Source of the DNA: CAVVYA01 sp963752345
GTDB lineage: Bacteria > Pseudomonadota > Alphaproteobacteria > SMXQ01
Direction of reading: 5' to 3'
DNA: 64,000 bases
NCBI GenBank assembly: GCA_963752345.1
Contig: CAVVYA010000015.1
Location: 620,001 to 684,000, forward strand
Shown piece after piece: positions 1 through 8,704 of this stretch (position 1 is the first letter of the stretch; each line of letters opens with the position of its first letter). Below the pieces are notes generated by a model that worked only from the letters and a program-made list of their open reading frames with translations, did no database searches and was not told where the DNA came from. Both the position numbers and the translations under genes were made by a program.

Positions 1-93
1 ACCCTATCGGTTCACAAGGGCGGCGAGGTGCGGCTGGAGATTTCCGCGCAGGATGTGCACTTGCTGCCGCATTGGAAGACCGACGGCGCATGA
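1..93 (+). CDS. ABC transporter ATP-binding protein, C-terminal end (partial)
   Basis: Frame 1 is open from the window edge and ends in TGA at 91-93. It gives about 30 residues ending HLLPHWKTDGA. The short beta-rich tail fits the TOBE end of PotA/FbpC-type importer ATPases, but no Walker motif lies in the window. Its stop overlaps the ATG of the permease (ATGA at 90-93), which supports translational coupling in one transporter operon. The identity is inferred mostly from this context. Confidence 0.5.
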   Translation, partial: TLSVHKGGEVRLEISAQDVHLLPHWKTDGA

Positions 94-1808
94 GCGCGAT
101 TTCCGAAAGGCTCCCGAGCCGGCTCAATTTGGGCGAAGCCGGGCAGACGCTGCTTTACAGCGCGGTCTTCCTGTTGGTCGCGAGCCTTGTCGTCGTGCCG
201 GTCCTGTTCCTGGTGGTGAACAGCTTCCAACTCGCGAAGCCAGGACAGCCGTCGGACTGGGGCTTCGATAGCTGGCGCAGCGCGCTCGCCAATCCGGGCG
301 TCTGGAACGCCATGTGGAATTCCATCCGGCTCTATCTGGCGACCAGCATCTTCAGCTGGCCGATGGCGATCTGTCTCGCCTGGATCATCGGGCGGACCGA
401 CTTGCCGAAGAAGGACTGGATCGAATTTCTGTTGTGGCTTTCGTTCTTCCTGCCGAGTCTCACCGTGGTCATGGGATGGATCACCCTGATCGATCCGTCC
501 TCCGGGATTCTCAACCAATTTCTCCGCCGGAATTTCTTTCCCGGCATGACCGAGGGGCCGTTCAACATCTACACGTTCTGGGGGCTCGTTTGGGTGCACC
601 TGGGGCAGAACGCAATCGCGCTCAAGACAATTCTGCTGATCCCGGCATTCCGCAACCTGGACGCCTCGATGGAGGAAGCCTCGCGGCTGTCGGGGGCGGG
701 GGCCTTGAAAACCTTGCGCCGGGTGGTGATCCCCATGATGGGACCGCCCATCATCATTACCGCGCTGTTGGGCTTTGTCCGACTCTGGCAGTCCTTCGAA
801 ACCGAACTCGTGCTGGGCATCCCGCAGGGCTTCTATGTCTACGGGACGAAGATTTACGACATGCTCAACGCCGAGATTCCCGATTACGGCCAGGCGACGG
901 TTCTCGCCGTTCTCATCATCGCGCTGACGATTCCGTTCATGGTCCTGCAACAGCGGTTTACCGTGCGGAAAAGCTATGAAACGGTGACGGGACGCGCGCG
1001 GACCAATGCCACGCCGTTGGGTCGCGCGAAATGGCCGGTCTTCGCCATCGTCATGGCGATCGCCATTTTCGTCTCGATCCTGCCGATGGTCGCCGTCACC
1101 ACGGCGACCTTCATGAAGGTCTTCGGATATTTCTTCATCCCGCAGCCCTGGACGCTCGCTCATTGGACGCAGGTTCTTCATGACCCCGTGTTCCTGCAGG
1201 CCGTCCGCAACACCTTCGTGATCGGCGGCGGGGCGGCGCTGGGCGGCGTCGTGCTCAGCGTGCTCATCGCCTATATCCTCGTGCGCAGCCAGTTCAAGCT
1301 GCGCGCGCTGCTCGATCTCCTCACCTGGCTGCCGCATTCCTTGCCTGGCATGCTGATGGGCCTCGGCATGCTGTGGGTCGCGCTGACCTTCCTGCGGCCG
1401 CTCTATGGCTCCGTGATCCTGCTGATCCTGGTCACCATCATCGGCGGCATGACGGTCGGGGTGCAGATCATCAAGAGCAACATGATCCAACTGGGTTCGG
1501 AGCTGGAGGAAGCGTCGCGCGTGTCGGGCGGCTCCTGGTTCTACACGTTCCGGCGAGCCGTGTTGCCGCCCCTGGCGCCGGTTCTCGTTCTCGTCGCCAC
1601 CCTGAATTTCGTCAGCGCGTCGCGCGACGTCAGTTCGATCATCCTGCTGGCTTCGGGCGAAAGCAGAACGCTGGCGTTGCTTCAGCTCGACTACATGGTC
1701 GCGCCCTACTGGGAAAGCGCGACGGTCGTCGCGGTCGTCATGACGATCATCAGCACCGGCGTGGCGCTGGCGGCGCGCGCCTGCGAGGCGCATTTCAGGA
1801 TCAAGTAG
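90..1808 (+). CDS. ABC transporter permease, two fused permease domains
   Basis: A 572-residue inner-membrane protein with two BPD_transp_1 permease halves in one chain, as in FbpB/SfuB-type importers. Hydrophobic segments run along the whole length. Each half carries an EAA loop that docks the ATPase: EEASRLSGAG near residue 194 and EEASRVSGGS near residue 472. I chose ATG 90 because it overlaps the stop of the upstream ATPase (ATGA); an upstream TTG at 72 is possible but unlikely. The substrate is unknown. The three ABC-type binding proteins at 8.7-12.2 kb are the likely periplasmic partners, which suggests import of an organic acid or aromatic compound rather than iron. Confidence 0.9.
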   Translation: MSAISERLPSRLNLGEAGQTLLYSAVFLLVASLVVVPVLFLVVNSFQLAKPGQPSDWGFDSWRSALANPGVWNAMWNSIRLYLATSIFSWPMAICLAWIIGRTDLPKKDWIEFLLWLSFFLPSLTVVMGWITLIDPSSGILNQFLRRNFFPGMTEGPFNIYTFWGLVWVHLGQNAIALKTILLIPAFRNLDASMEEASRLSGAGALKTLRRVVIPMMGPPIIITALLGFVRLWQSFETELVLGIPQGFYVYGTKIYDMLNAEIPDYGQATVLAVLIIALTIPFMVLQQRFTVRKSYETVTGRARTNATPLGRAKWPVFAIVMAIAIFVSILPMVAVTTATFMKVFGYFFIPQPWTLAHWTQVLHDPVFLQAVRNTFVIGGGAALGGVVLSVLIAYILVRSQFKLRALLDLLTWLPHSLPGMLMGLGMLWVALTFLRPLYGSVILLILVTIIGGMTVGVQIIKSNMIQLGSELEEASRVSGGSWFYTFRRAVLPPLAPVLVLVATLNFVSASRDVSSIILLASGESRTLALLQLDYMVAPYWESATVVAVVMTIISTGVALAARACEAHFRIK

Positions 1809-1862
1809 CGCGTACCGGATCGCCGCCGGTGGCATCGTCGAACGGGGAGTTAAAAGAAACCA

Positions 1863-2717
1863 ATGGAACCGGATCTGAAAGATCGCGTCGCGGTCGTGAC
1901 GGGTGGGGCGCGCGGCATGGGACGGGCCTATGTCGAAGGCTTTCTGGCGCGCGGCGCCAAGGTCGTGGCGACCGACAGGTCGTGGGACGGGGTGCCCGAA
2001 TTCGACAAATCCCAGGCGAAAAACATCCTCAGTCTCACCATGGACGTCACCGACGACGCGCAGATCGACGCCGCCTATCAGGCAACCCTGGATCGCTTTG
2101 GCACTGTGGACGTGCTCGTCAATAACGCGGCCATGCGCCAGCGCGACTTGTTTCCTCCCACGGGCCGCGTGACGACCCTGCAAACCAAGGATTCCGACTG
2201 GGAGAAATCCTTCGGCGTCAATCTCTTCGGCGCCTTGAAGGTGATCCGGCGGTTCATCCGGCCGATGATCGAGAAGAAGCGCGGCAGCATCATCAATGCG
2301 GTGAGCAGCGGCATCCTGCATCACGCCCAGGGCGGCGCCTATGCCGCGTTCCGGCCGAACAGCCGCGAGATGCCCTACATGTCGTCGAAGGCCGCCCTGG
2401 CGACCCTCAGCTTTTACCTGGCGGACGAGGTCCAGGAGCATAATGTGGCTGTGAACATCGTCATTCCCGGCCATACCCGCACCACGGGCTTCGACGAGCA
2501 GAACCGCGCCCGCCTGGCGCTCGGCGCCCGCCGAGGGCCGATCCCGGTCACTCCGCAGCACATCGTTCCGCTTGTGTTGCATCTCGCGGCGCAGGATGCT
2601 ACCGGCATCACCGGCCGGATGTTCGATGTCATGAAGTGGAACGTCGAGCACGGCCTGGGCGGCCATGAGACCTGGGCCGACAAGTCGTTTTCCTATGATG
2701 CGCTGGTGACTGGCTGA
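1863..2717 (+). CDS. SDR family oxidoreductase
   Basis: A 284-residue short-chain dehydrogenase/reductase, a cytoplasmic NAD(P)-dependent alcohol dehydrogenase or ketoreductase. The Rossmann motif TGGARGMGR is at residues 13-21, followed by the NNA motif, a serine in AVSSG, and YMSSK (Tyr172, Lys176) as the catalytic Tyr-x3-Lys. About 15 extra residues lie between the serine and the tyrosine, unlike minimal SDRs. It begins 54 nt after the permease and is followed by the ring-cleavage gene, so it probably oxidises an intermediate of the same pathway. The exact substrate cannot be told. Confidence 0.88.
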   Translation: MEPDLKDRVAVVTGGARGMGRAYVEGFLARGAKVVATDRSWDGVPEFDKSQAKNILSLTMDVTDDAQIDAAYQATLDRFGTVDVLVNNAAMRQRDLFPPTGRVTTLQTKDSDWEKSFGVNLFGALKVIRRFIRPMIEKKRGSIINAVSSGILHHAQGGAYAAFRPNSREMPYMSSKAALATLSFYLADEVQEHNVAVNIVIPGHTRTTGFDEQNRARLALGARRGPIPVTPQHIVPLVLHLAAQDATGITGRMFDVMKWNVEHGLGGHETWADKSFSYDALVTG

Positions 2718-2737
2718 CGTGAGGGGTGGAAATCGTA

Positions 2738-3703
2738 ATGGCTGATCTCGTCCTGGGAATTGGTACTTCTCACGGCCCAAGCATTCAGAGTGAGCCGGAG
2801 CAATGGGCGAAGCTCGGCGAAAAGGACACGCGCGACCCGCGGTTCAACTATCAGGAGCTGCTGAAGACCGCGAAGCCCGGCCTGGACCGCGAGATCACCC
2901 TGGACGTTCAGCGTGGCCGCCATGCCGCCGGCCGCGCCGCCCTGCGCAAGCTGACCGACATCGTGGCGCAGGCCAAGCTGGACGTGATGATCGTCGTCAG
3001 CAATCTCCATAGTCCCAAGACGGTCGAAAGCCGCCCCGTGTTCGGGATTCTGCGCGCCGAGCGCTTCGCCATTGCCAAGATGTCGGACAGCTTTTTCGAT
3101 CCGGGCGCCCGGGTCGTCGAGCGCGAGAAGCGCAAGCCCGCCGATATCATCGACGAGAAGCCCGGCCATCCTGCTATGGCCAATCACCTGCTGGAAGGCC
3201 TGATCGAGGAGGGCTTCGATGTCGCCTGCAGCGACCGCCTGCCCGAGGGCGTCGCGCTCGATGACGCGTTCTCCTTTCACTATCAGTGGGTTCTCGGCGG
3301 CGGTTCGATCCCCACCGTGCCGTTCTTCCTGAGCCGCGATCTGCCGAACCAGGCGACGCCCACCCGTTGCTACGATCTCGGTGCCGCGCTCGGCCGCCAG
3401 ATCAAGGCCTGGCCCGAGAAGGCGCGGGTCGGCCTGATCGCGTCGGGCGGCCTGAGCCATCAGGTCATCGACGAAGAACTCGACCGCCAGGTGATCGACG
3501 CCTTCACCGGCGGCAATGCCGCGGTGATGCGCGGCCTGTCGCGGACGCGCTTGAACCGCGCGCCGGGCACGCCGGAGATCCTCAACTGGGTGACCGTCGC
3601 GGCGGCGATGGCGCCGACCCGCATGCAATTGGTCGAGTATCTGCCGGCCTACCGGTCGCTCGCCGGCACGGGCCACGGCATGACCTTCGGCTATTGGGCT
3701 TGA
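2738..3703 (+). CDS. Class III extradiol ring-cleavage dioxygenase, LigB-type
   Basis: A 321-residue protein of the LigB catalytic-subunit family, which opens catecholic rings such as protocatechuate or gallate with non-haem Fe(II). His12 lies in GIGTSHGP, where LigB has its first iron ligand. His62 is close to the second, and ASGGLSHQVIDEELD in the C-terminal part holds the conserved Gly-Gly-His and acidic residues. I chose ATG 2738, behind a GAGGGGTGG ribosome site; an in-frame GTG at 2726 is less likely. No LigA-type small subunit lies nearby, so it may work alone or use a distant partner. The class II aldolase-like gene downstream fits a meta-cleavage pathway. Confidence 0.85.
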   Translation: MADLVLGIGTSHGPSIQSEPEQWAKLGEKDTRDPRFNYQELLKTAKPGLDREITLDVQRGRHAAGRAALRKLTDIVAQAKLDVMIVVSNLHSPKTVESRPVFGILRAERFAIAKMSDSFFDPGARVVEREKRKPADIIDEKPGHPAMANHLLEGLIEEGFDVACSDRLPEGVALDDAFSFHYQWVLGGGSIPTVPFFLSRDLPNQATPTRCYDLGAALGRQIKAWPEKARVGLIASGGLSHQVIDEELDRQVIDAFTGGNAAVMRGLSRTRLNRAPGTPEILNWVTVAAAMAPTRMQLVEYLPAYRSLAGTGHGMTFGYWA

Positions 3704-3971
3704 GGGCAGGGGGCGGCCTCTCGGGAGCGGTATTTCCCGTCCATGCCGGCCTAGCGTTACGCCGCCCTTCGGGGCCGACGCTTGCGCGCACCGCCCGCTG
3801 GAAATCCTTGTTTTCCTTTTCCTTATCAATAGCCCGATCGGTCCGGAAGATGGTGACAAGCCCGCTTCCGTGCGACTAAACTTCGCGACCGATCGGGGCG
3901 TCGAATCGCACGCCCCGCTTGACAGAAAAGACGGGCGGCGACAGCGCCCGCTATCAGGGAGCTTCCGTTTA

Positions 3972-4733
3972 ATGCCTCGGGACGACGACCGGTCGCAGCG
4001 TGAACTTATCGCCCAGTCCTGCCGCATGCTCGGCAAGCTGAAGCTGACCAAGGGCAGCATGGGGCATGTCAGCCAGCGCACCGCCGACGGCGAGCACATC
4101 CTGGTGCGCGCGAAAGGGCTCGAGGAAGTCGGCGTGCGCTATACGTCCGCCGAGCACATCATCAAGGTCGACCTCGACGGCAACATGGTCGAGGGCGCCG
4201 ACGGTCTGGAGGCGCCGGGCGAGATCCTGCTGCACACCTGGCTTTACAAAACGCGGCCCGAAACCCGCAGCGTCGTGCATGTCCATCCGCTGAACGCCCT
4301 CTTGCTGACGATCTGCCGCAAGCCCTTGCTGCCGCTGTTTGGCGGCTACGATCCCGGGCTGCTGTCGCTTGTCCTCGATGGCATCCCGACTTACCAGCGC
4401 AGCATCACCATCAGGAACGACAAGCTCGGCAAGGAATTCAGCGAGGCCATGGGCAGCAAGAAGGCCTGCCTGATGCGCGGTCATGGCATCACGACCGCCG
4501 GCGCGAGCGTCGAGGAAGCCACCATCACCGCGATACAGGTCAACGAGATCGCCGACATCAATTATCGCGCGCACCTGCTCGGCGGCGCCGAGCCGATCGC
4601 CGACGAGGACGTGGCCGAGTTTCGCGACCGCAAGAAGGACAGGAAGCAGCCAGCGGAGGGAGCATCCCGCGAGACTCCGGCGGCTCGGCTCGCCTCGGCG
4701 TGGCGCTACTACACGGATCTCGCGGGCGAGTGA
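3972..4733 (+). CDS. Class II aldolase/adducin family protein
   Basis: A 253-residue protein of the class II aldolase/adducin fold, whose members are metal-dependent aldolases or decarboxylases acting on sugar phosphates or aromatic-pathway acids. The metal-binding pair is visible as VHVHP and a later histidine is in RGHG; GEILLHTWLY and KGSMGHVS are also typical. I chose ATG 3972, with GGGAG about 10 nt upstream; the frame stays open to 3870 without a better start. Between ring cleavage and the Gfo/Idh gene, it may decarboxylate or cleave the ring-opened product. That role is inferred. Confidence 0.85.
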   Translation: MPRDDDRSQRELIAQSCRMLGKLKLTKGSMGHVSQRTADGEHILVRAKGLEEVGVRYTSAEHIIKVDLDGNMVEGADGLEAPGEILLHTWLYKTRPETRSVVHVHPLNALLLTICRKPLLPLFGGYDPGLLSLVLDGIPTYQRSITIRNDKLGKEFSEAMGSKKACLMRGHGITTAGASVEEATITAIQVNEIADINYRAHLLGGAEPIADEDVAEFRDRKKDRKQPAEGASRETPAARLASAWRYYTDLAGE

Positions 4734-4775
4734 CTTGGGCAAAGATCACAGGACAAGGAAAGAAGGCGAGGAGTG

Positions 4776-6020
4776 ATGGCGGAGATGAATAGGGGTGCGA
4801 AAGCATTGGCGAGCGACAAGCGTCTACGGATCGGCATTGCCGGTCTCGGCATCGCATCCATGCGGATATTGACCGAATTCCGCGAGGATTCTCCCTACCA
4901 GCTGGTCGCCGGCGCCGACATCCGCGCCGATGCGCGCGAGCACTTTCAGAAGCGTTATCACTGCGATGCGGTCGACAGCGTCGAGGCTCTGTGCAAGCGG
5001 GACGATGTCGACGCCGTCTGGGTCTCGACGCCCAATCCGCTGCACGCCGAACACACGGTGTGCGCGGCGCGCCACGGCAAGCACATCGTCTGCGAAAAGC
5101 CGATGGCCGTTTCGCTGGCCGAGTGCGACCGCATGATTCGCGCCGCCGACGACAACGGCGTGCTGCTGCTCCAGGGCCACTCGAAGATCTACAACGCGCC
5201 GATCCGCGCCATGGGCGACATCGTGCGCAGCGGCCGGCTCGGCCGGGTGCTTCAGGTGCAGAGCGGCAACTTCAACGATTGGCTGCAGCGCATCCGAGTG
5301 GCGGTCGAACTCGACACCACCAAAGGCGGCGGACTCGTCTACCGCCAGGGACCGCACATGGTCGATATCGTCCGGTTCATTTGTGGCGGCATGGTCGCCA
5401 ATGTGCGTGGCATCGCCGGCCGGGCCGATCCTCATTTCGATACGGAGGGGCATTTCAGCGCCTTGCTCGAATTCGAGAACGGCGCCGCGGCGGCCCTCAC
5501 CTTCAACGGTTACGGCTATTTCGACGTTACCGAGCTGACCTGGGACATCGGCGAGGGTGGGCAGCGCGCGGATCGCAGAAACTTCCCGCGCAAGCCGCGT
5601 CTGGTCGGCCCGATCGAAGCGGCCGAGAAGTTCTCCAGCGCGGAAGAACGCATCAAGCCCGAGAGGCAAAAGGAAAAGCCGCGCCAGCCGTTCTTCGGGC
5701 TGACCGTGGTGACCTGCGAGCGCGGCGCCATCCGGCAGTCTCCCGACGGGCTCTTCGTCTACACGGAGGACGGCACGGAGGAAATCCGTTGCGCGGAAGA
5801 CAGCGGCCACAACGGCGAATTGATGGAATTGGTCGAGGCCCTGCGCACGCCCAGGCCGGCGTTCCCCGATGGCCGCTGGGGCAAGGCGACGCTGGAAGTG
5901 TGCCTGGCGATCCTCGCCTCGTCGCGCGACGGGCGGCTGCGCAAGCTTCGCTACCAGGTGCCGGTGCCCTCGCCCGCGTCCGCGGCCGCTCCGCGACGCA
6001 AGAGGGCCGGCGCCGCCTAA
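4776..6020 (+). CDS. Gfo/Idh/MocA family oxidoreductase
   Basis: A 414-residue NAD(P)-dependent oxidoreductase. The N-terminal Rossmann domain starts with GIAGLGIAS, and the family EKP motif follows in VCEKPMAVS. The C-terminal alpha/beta domain includes the GGGLVYRQGPHMVDIVRF helix. LigC, the 4-carboxy-2-hydroxymuconate-6-semialdehyde dehydrogenase acting after LigAB, belongs to this superfamily. The same step is therefore plausible here next to a LigB-type dioxygenase, though not proven. ATG 4776 is preceded by GGCGAGGAG; the overlapping GTG 4773 and ATG 4785 are alternatives. Confidence 0.86.
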   Translation: MAEMNRGAKALASDKRLRIGIAGLGIASMRILTEFREDSPYQLVAGADIRADAREHFQKRYHCDAVDSVEALCKRDDVDAVWVSTPNPLHAEHTVCAARHGKHIVCEKPMAVSLAECDRMIRAADDNGVLLLQGHSKIYNAPIRAMGDIVRSGRLGRVLQVQSGNFNDWLQRIRVAVELDTTKGGGLVYRQGPHMVDIVRFICGGMVANVRGIAGRADPHFDTEGHFSALLEFENGAAAALTFNGYGYFDVTELTWDIGEGGQRADRRNFPRKPRLVGPIEAAEKFSSAEERIKPERQKEKPRQPFFGLTVVTCERGAIRQSPDGLFVYTEDGTEEIRCAEDSGHNGELMELVEALRTPRPAFPDGRWGKATLEVCLAILASSRDGRLRKLRYQVPVPSPASAAAPRRKRAGAA

Positions 6021-6108
6021 GCGGCATGCGACCGAGGCCGGGCGGCGTTATCTCGACCGGCGTTCTGCGTGAGTAGTTTTGTCCAACTCTCGAGACAGGT
6101 TACGAACG

Positions 6109-7372
6109 ATGATTACGCGGGAAGAGAACGACATGATGACCCGGATCGGCCCGGGCACTCCGGGCGGGCGAGCTGCTGCGGCGCTATTGGCATCCCGTGG
6201 CCGCGGCCGTGGAGTTGACCGACGCGGAGCCGATCCGGCGCGTCAGGATCCTGTCCGAGGATTTGGTGCTCTATCGCGACAAGAGCGGGCGCTATGGCCT
6301 GGTCGGCGCGCAATGCCCGCATCGCCGCGCCTCGCTGGCATTCGGCAAGGTCGAAGGGGAAGGGATTCGCTGCGCCTATCACGGCTGGAAGTTCGCCGTC
6401 CGACGGACGCTGCCTGGAGCAGCCTGCGGAGCCTCCGGGCAGCCCCTGAAGGACGAAACGCGCCACAAGGCCTATCCGGTGCGCAAGCTGGGCGGGCTGC
6501 TGTTCGCCTACATGGGGCCGCTGCCGGCGCCGGCCTTGCCCGCCTGGGACGTGCTGGCGTGGAATTTCGGCAAGCGCTGGATCCTGAAATTTTCCGTCAT
6601 CGAATGCAACTGGCTGCAGGCCGTGGAGAACGCCGTCGATTCGTCCCACGTCTATTGGCTGCACGGCACCAGCACCGACCTCGGCCTCGACCACTACAAG
6701 GAAGAGCACGAATTCGTGCCGTTCGAATACGGCGTCATGAAGCGGCGCCTGCTGCCGTCCAAGGTGCCCGGCGGGCCGAAGGAGGTCGATCAGCATCCGC
6801 TGCTTTTCCCGAGCACGCTGCGCCATGTGCTCGGCGCGAACGCGCCCGGCGCGCCCGGAAGGATCGCGCGCGTCTACAATCGCGGCGGCGCCAATGGGTT
6901 CGTCCACGACCTGCAGTTCCGCGTGCCGATCGACGACACCCATACCCTGAGCTACCTGGTGTTCTTCCAGGCGTCCGAGAGCCGAGCGCATGGGGCCCGA
7001 CGACGACGTGCCCATGCAGTCATTTCCGATGAAGAACCCGGACGGCAAATACCGGCGCGACAAGGTCTATGCCCAGGACGTCATGGCCTGGGAGAGCCAA
7101 GGGCGCGATCCTCGACCGCAGCCAGGAAACGCTCGGCGTCACCGACATCGGCGTCGTCAAGTTCCGCCGCATGCTGATGGAGCAGATCAGGATCGTGCAG
7201 AGCAGGCGGGACGCCAATGGGCGTCGTGCCGGCTGAGCGGGAGAGCCCGCTGATCGAGCTCGACGTGATCCGCGACCCGGCATGGGCTGACGCGCCGGAG
7301 CGGCAGAAGGCGCAGTTGAGGCGGACGATGGTCTTGACGATCATCCCGACCGCTGCGGGCGCCAACAGATGA
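6109..7372 (+). pseudogene. Rieske oxygenase large subunit, copy 1 (several frameshifts)
   Basis: An aromatic-ring-hydroxylating oxygenase alpha subunit of the phthalate-4,5-dioxygenase type. The Rieske cluster ligands are present in AQCPHRR and CAYHGWKF. The mononuclear-iron motif is ENAVDSSHVYWLHG (Asp-x2-His-x4-His). At least five single-base frame changes interrupt it: near 6165 (an extra G in a G/C run relative to copy 2), a compensating pair around 6398-6444, near 6985 and near 7108. All motifs are intact, so indel errors in the assembly are as likely as a dead gene. It is the tandem paralogue of the next gene. The start ATG 6109 and N-terminus (ITREENDMMTR) match copy 3. Confidence 0.8.
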
Positions 7373-7453
7373 ATAGCGAGTCCGAACGCGTGCAAGGCCC
7401 AGGTTTTTAGTCAGGGAGAATGATGATGGTGAGCGCCAGCCGAGAACGAGACA

Positions 7454-8584
7454 ATGACCCGGGTGGGACCAGGCACGCCCGCGGGCGAACTGCTGCGGCG
7501 CTATTGGCACCCGGTCGCCGCCGCGGTGGAGCTGACCGAGGAGGAGCCGATCCGGCGCCTCAGGATCCTGTGCGAGGATCTCGTGCTCTTTCGCGACAAG
7601 AGCGGCGGCTACGGCCTGGTCGCGGCGCAATGCCCCCATCGGCGCGCGTCCCTGGAATTCGGCCGCGTCGACGCGGAAGGCATCCGCTGCCCCTATCACG
7701 GCTGGAAGTTCGCCAGCGATGGCCGCTGTCTCGAGACGCCCGCGGAGCCGCCCGGCAGCCGGTTGAAGGAGAAGGTGCGCCAGCCGGCCTATCCGGTGCG
7801 CAAGCTGGGCGGGCTGTTGTTCGCCTACATGGGCCCGCTGCCGGCGCCGGCCCTGCCCCATTGGGATGTCCTCGCCTGGAGTCACGGCAAGCGCTGGCTG
7901 CACAAATATTCGGTCCTGGAGTGCAACTGGCTGCAGGCGGTGGAGAACGGCGTCGACTCCTCGCACGTCTATTTCCTGCACGGCACGAGCACCGATCTCG
8001 GCTATCTCGACCATTACCAGGAGAGGCATGAATTCGTGCCGTTCGAATACGGCATCATGAAGCGGCGCATCCTGCCCTCGAAGCTGCCCGGCGGCGGCGA
8101 GCAGGTCGACCAGCATCCGCTGCTGTTTCCCAACGCGCTGCGTCACGTGCTCGGGACCAAGGCCGGCATCCGTCACGACCTGCAATACCGGGTGCCGATC
8201 GACGATCATCACACGCTGCATTTGCGCTGCTATTTCATGGCTTCGGATACAGAGCGCACCGCGCCGGACGCGGATCCGGCACTGCGCTTCTTCGCATCGC
8301 GCGACGAGGAGGGCCGCTACCGCTTCGACGAGGTCTTCGCCCAGGACGCCATGGCGTGGGAGACCCAGGGCTCCATCCTCGACCGCACCCAGGAATGCCT
8401 GGCTGCCACGGATATCGGTGTGGTCAAGCTGCGCCGCATGCTGATGCAGCAGATCAAGATCGTGCAGGAGGGCGGCACGCCGATCGGTGTCGTCCCCGCC
8501 GAACAGGAAAGCCCCTTGATCGAGCTCGACGTCATCCGCGAGAGGCACGGGCTCGTCACGCCGGAGCGTCAGAAGGCCAGCTGA
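7454..8584 (+). CDS. Rieske oxygenase large subunit, copy 2
   Basis: A 376-residue Rieske non-haem iron oxygenase that would hydroxylate or demethylate an aromatic acid using electrons from a ferredoxin/reductase. Rieske motifs are AAQCPHRR and CPYHGWKF; the catalytic iron motif is DSSHVYFLH. Comparison with copies 1 and 3 predicts about ten more residues (AENE-T) before ATG 7454. They are readable upstream, but a TGA at 7430 cuts them off from ATG 7421, so an indel near the start is likely. The body is uninterrupted. No reductase is adjacent; the ferredoxin at 51.3 kb is the only electron carrier in the window. Confidence 0.9.
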   Translation: MTRVGPGTPAGELLRRYWHPVAAAVELTEEEPIRRLRILCEDLVLFRDKSGGYGLVAAQCPHRRASLEFGRVDAEGIRCPYHGWKFASDGRCLETPAEPPGSRLKEKVRQPAYPVRKLGGLLFAYMGPLPAPALPHWDVLAWSHGKRWLHKYSVLECNWLQAVENGVDSSHVYFLHGTSTDLGYLDHYQERHEFVPFEYGIMKRRILPSKLPGGGEQVDQHPLLFPNALRHVLGTKAGIRHDLQYRVPIDDHHTLHLRCYFMASDTERTAPDADPALRFFASRDEEGRYRFDEVFAQDAMAWETQGSILDRTQECLAATDIGVVKLRRMLMQQIKIVQEGGTPIGVVPAEQESPLIELDVIRERHGLVTPERQKAS

Positions 8585-8704
8585 GATTTTCGGCGGCGGC
8601 TTTCGCGCCGCATCGTAGAAGGCGTCGAGTCGCTTCTTTCGTGCCGTGATGTGCGTACGCGAGTCAATCGAGTTGCTCATTGGGATCGCAGGGGAGAGAT
8701 GGCG

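Noticed and set aside
12..2780. A 922-codon open frame on the minus strand
   Set aside because: It is antisense to the permease, SDR and LigB genes, which have clear family motifs. Its composition is extreme (His, Arg, Asp, Gly, Gln-rich), as expected from the complement of GC-rich codons.
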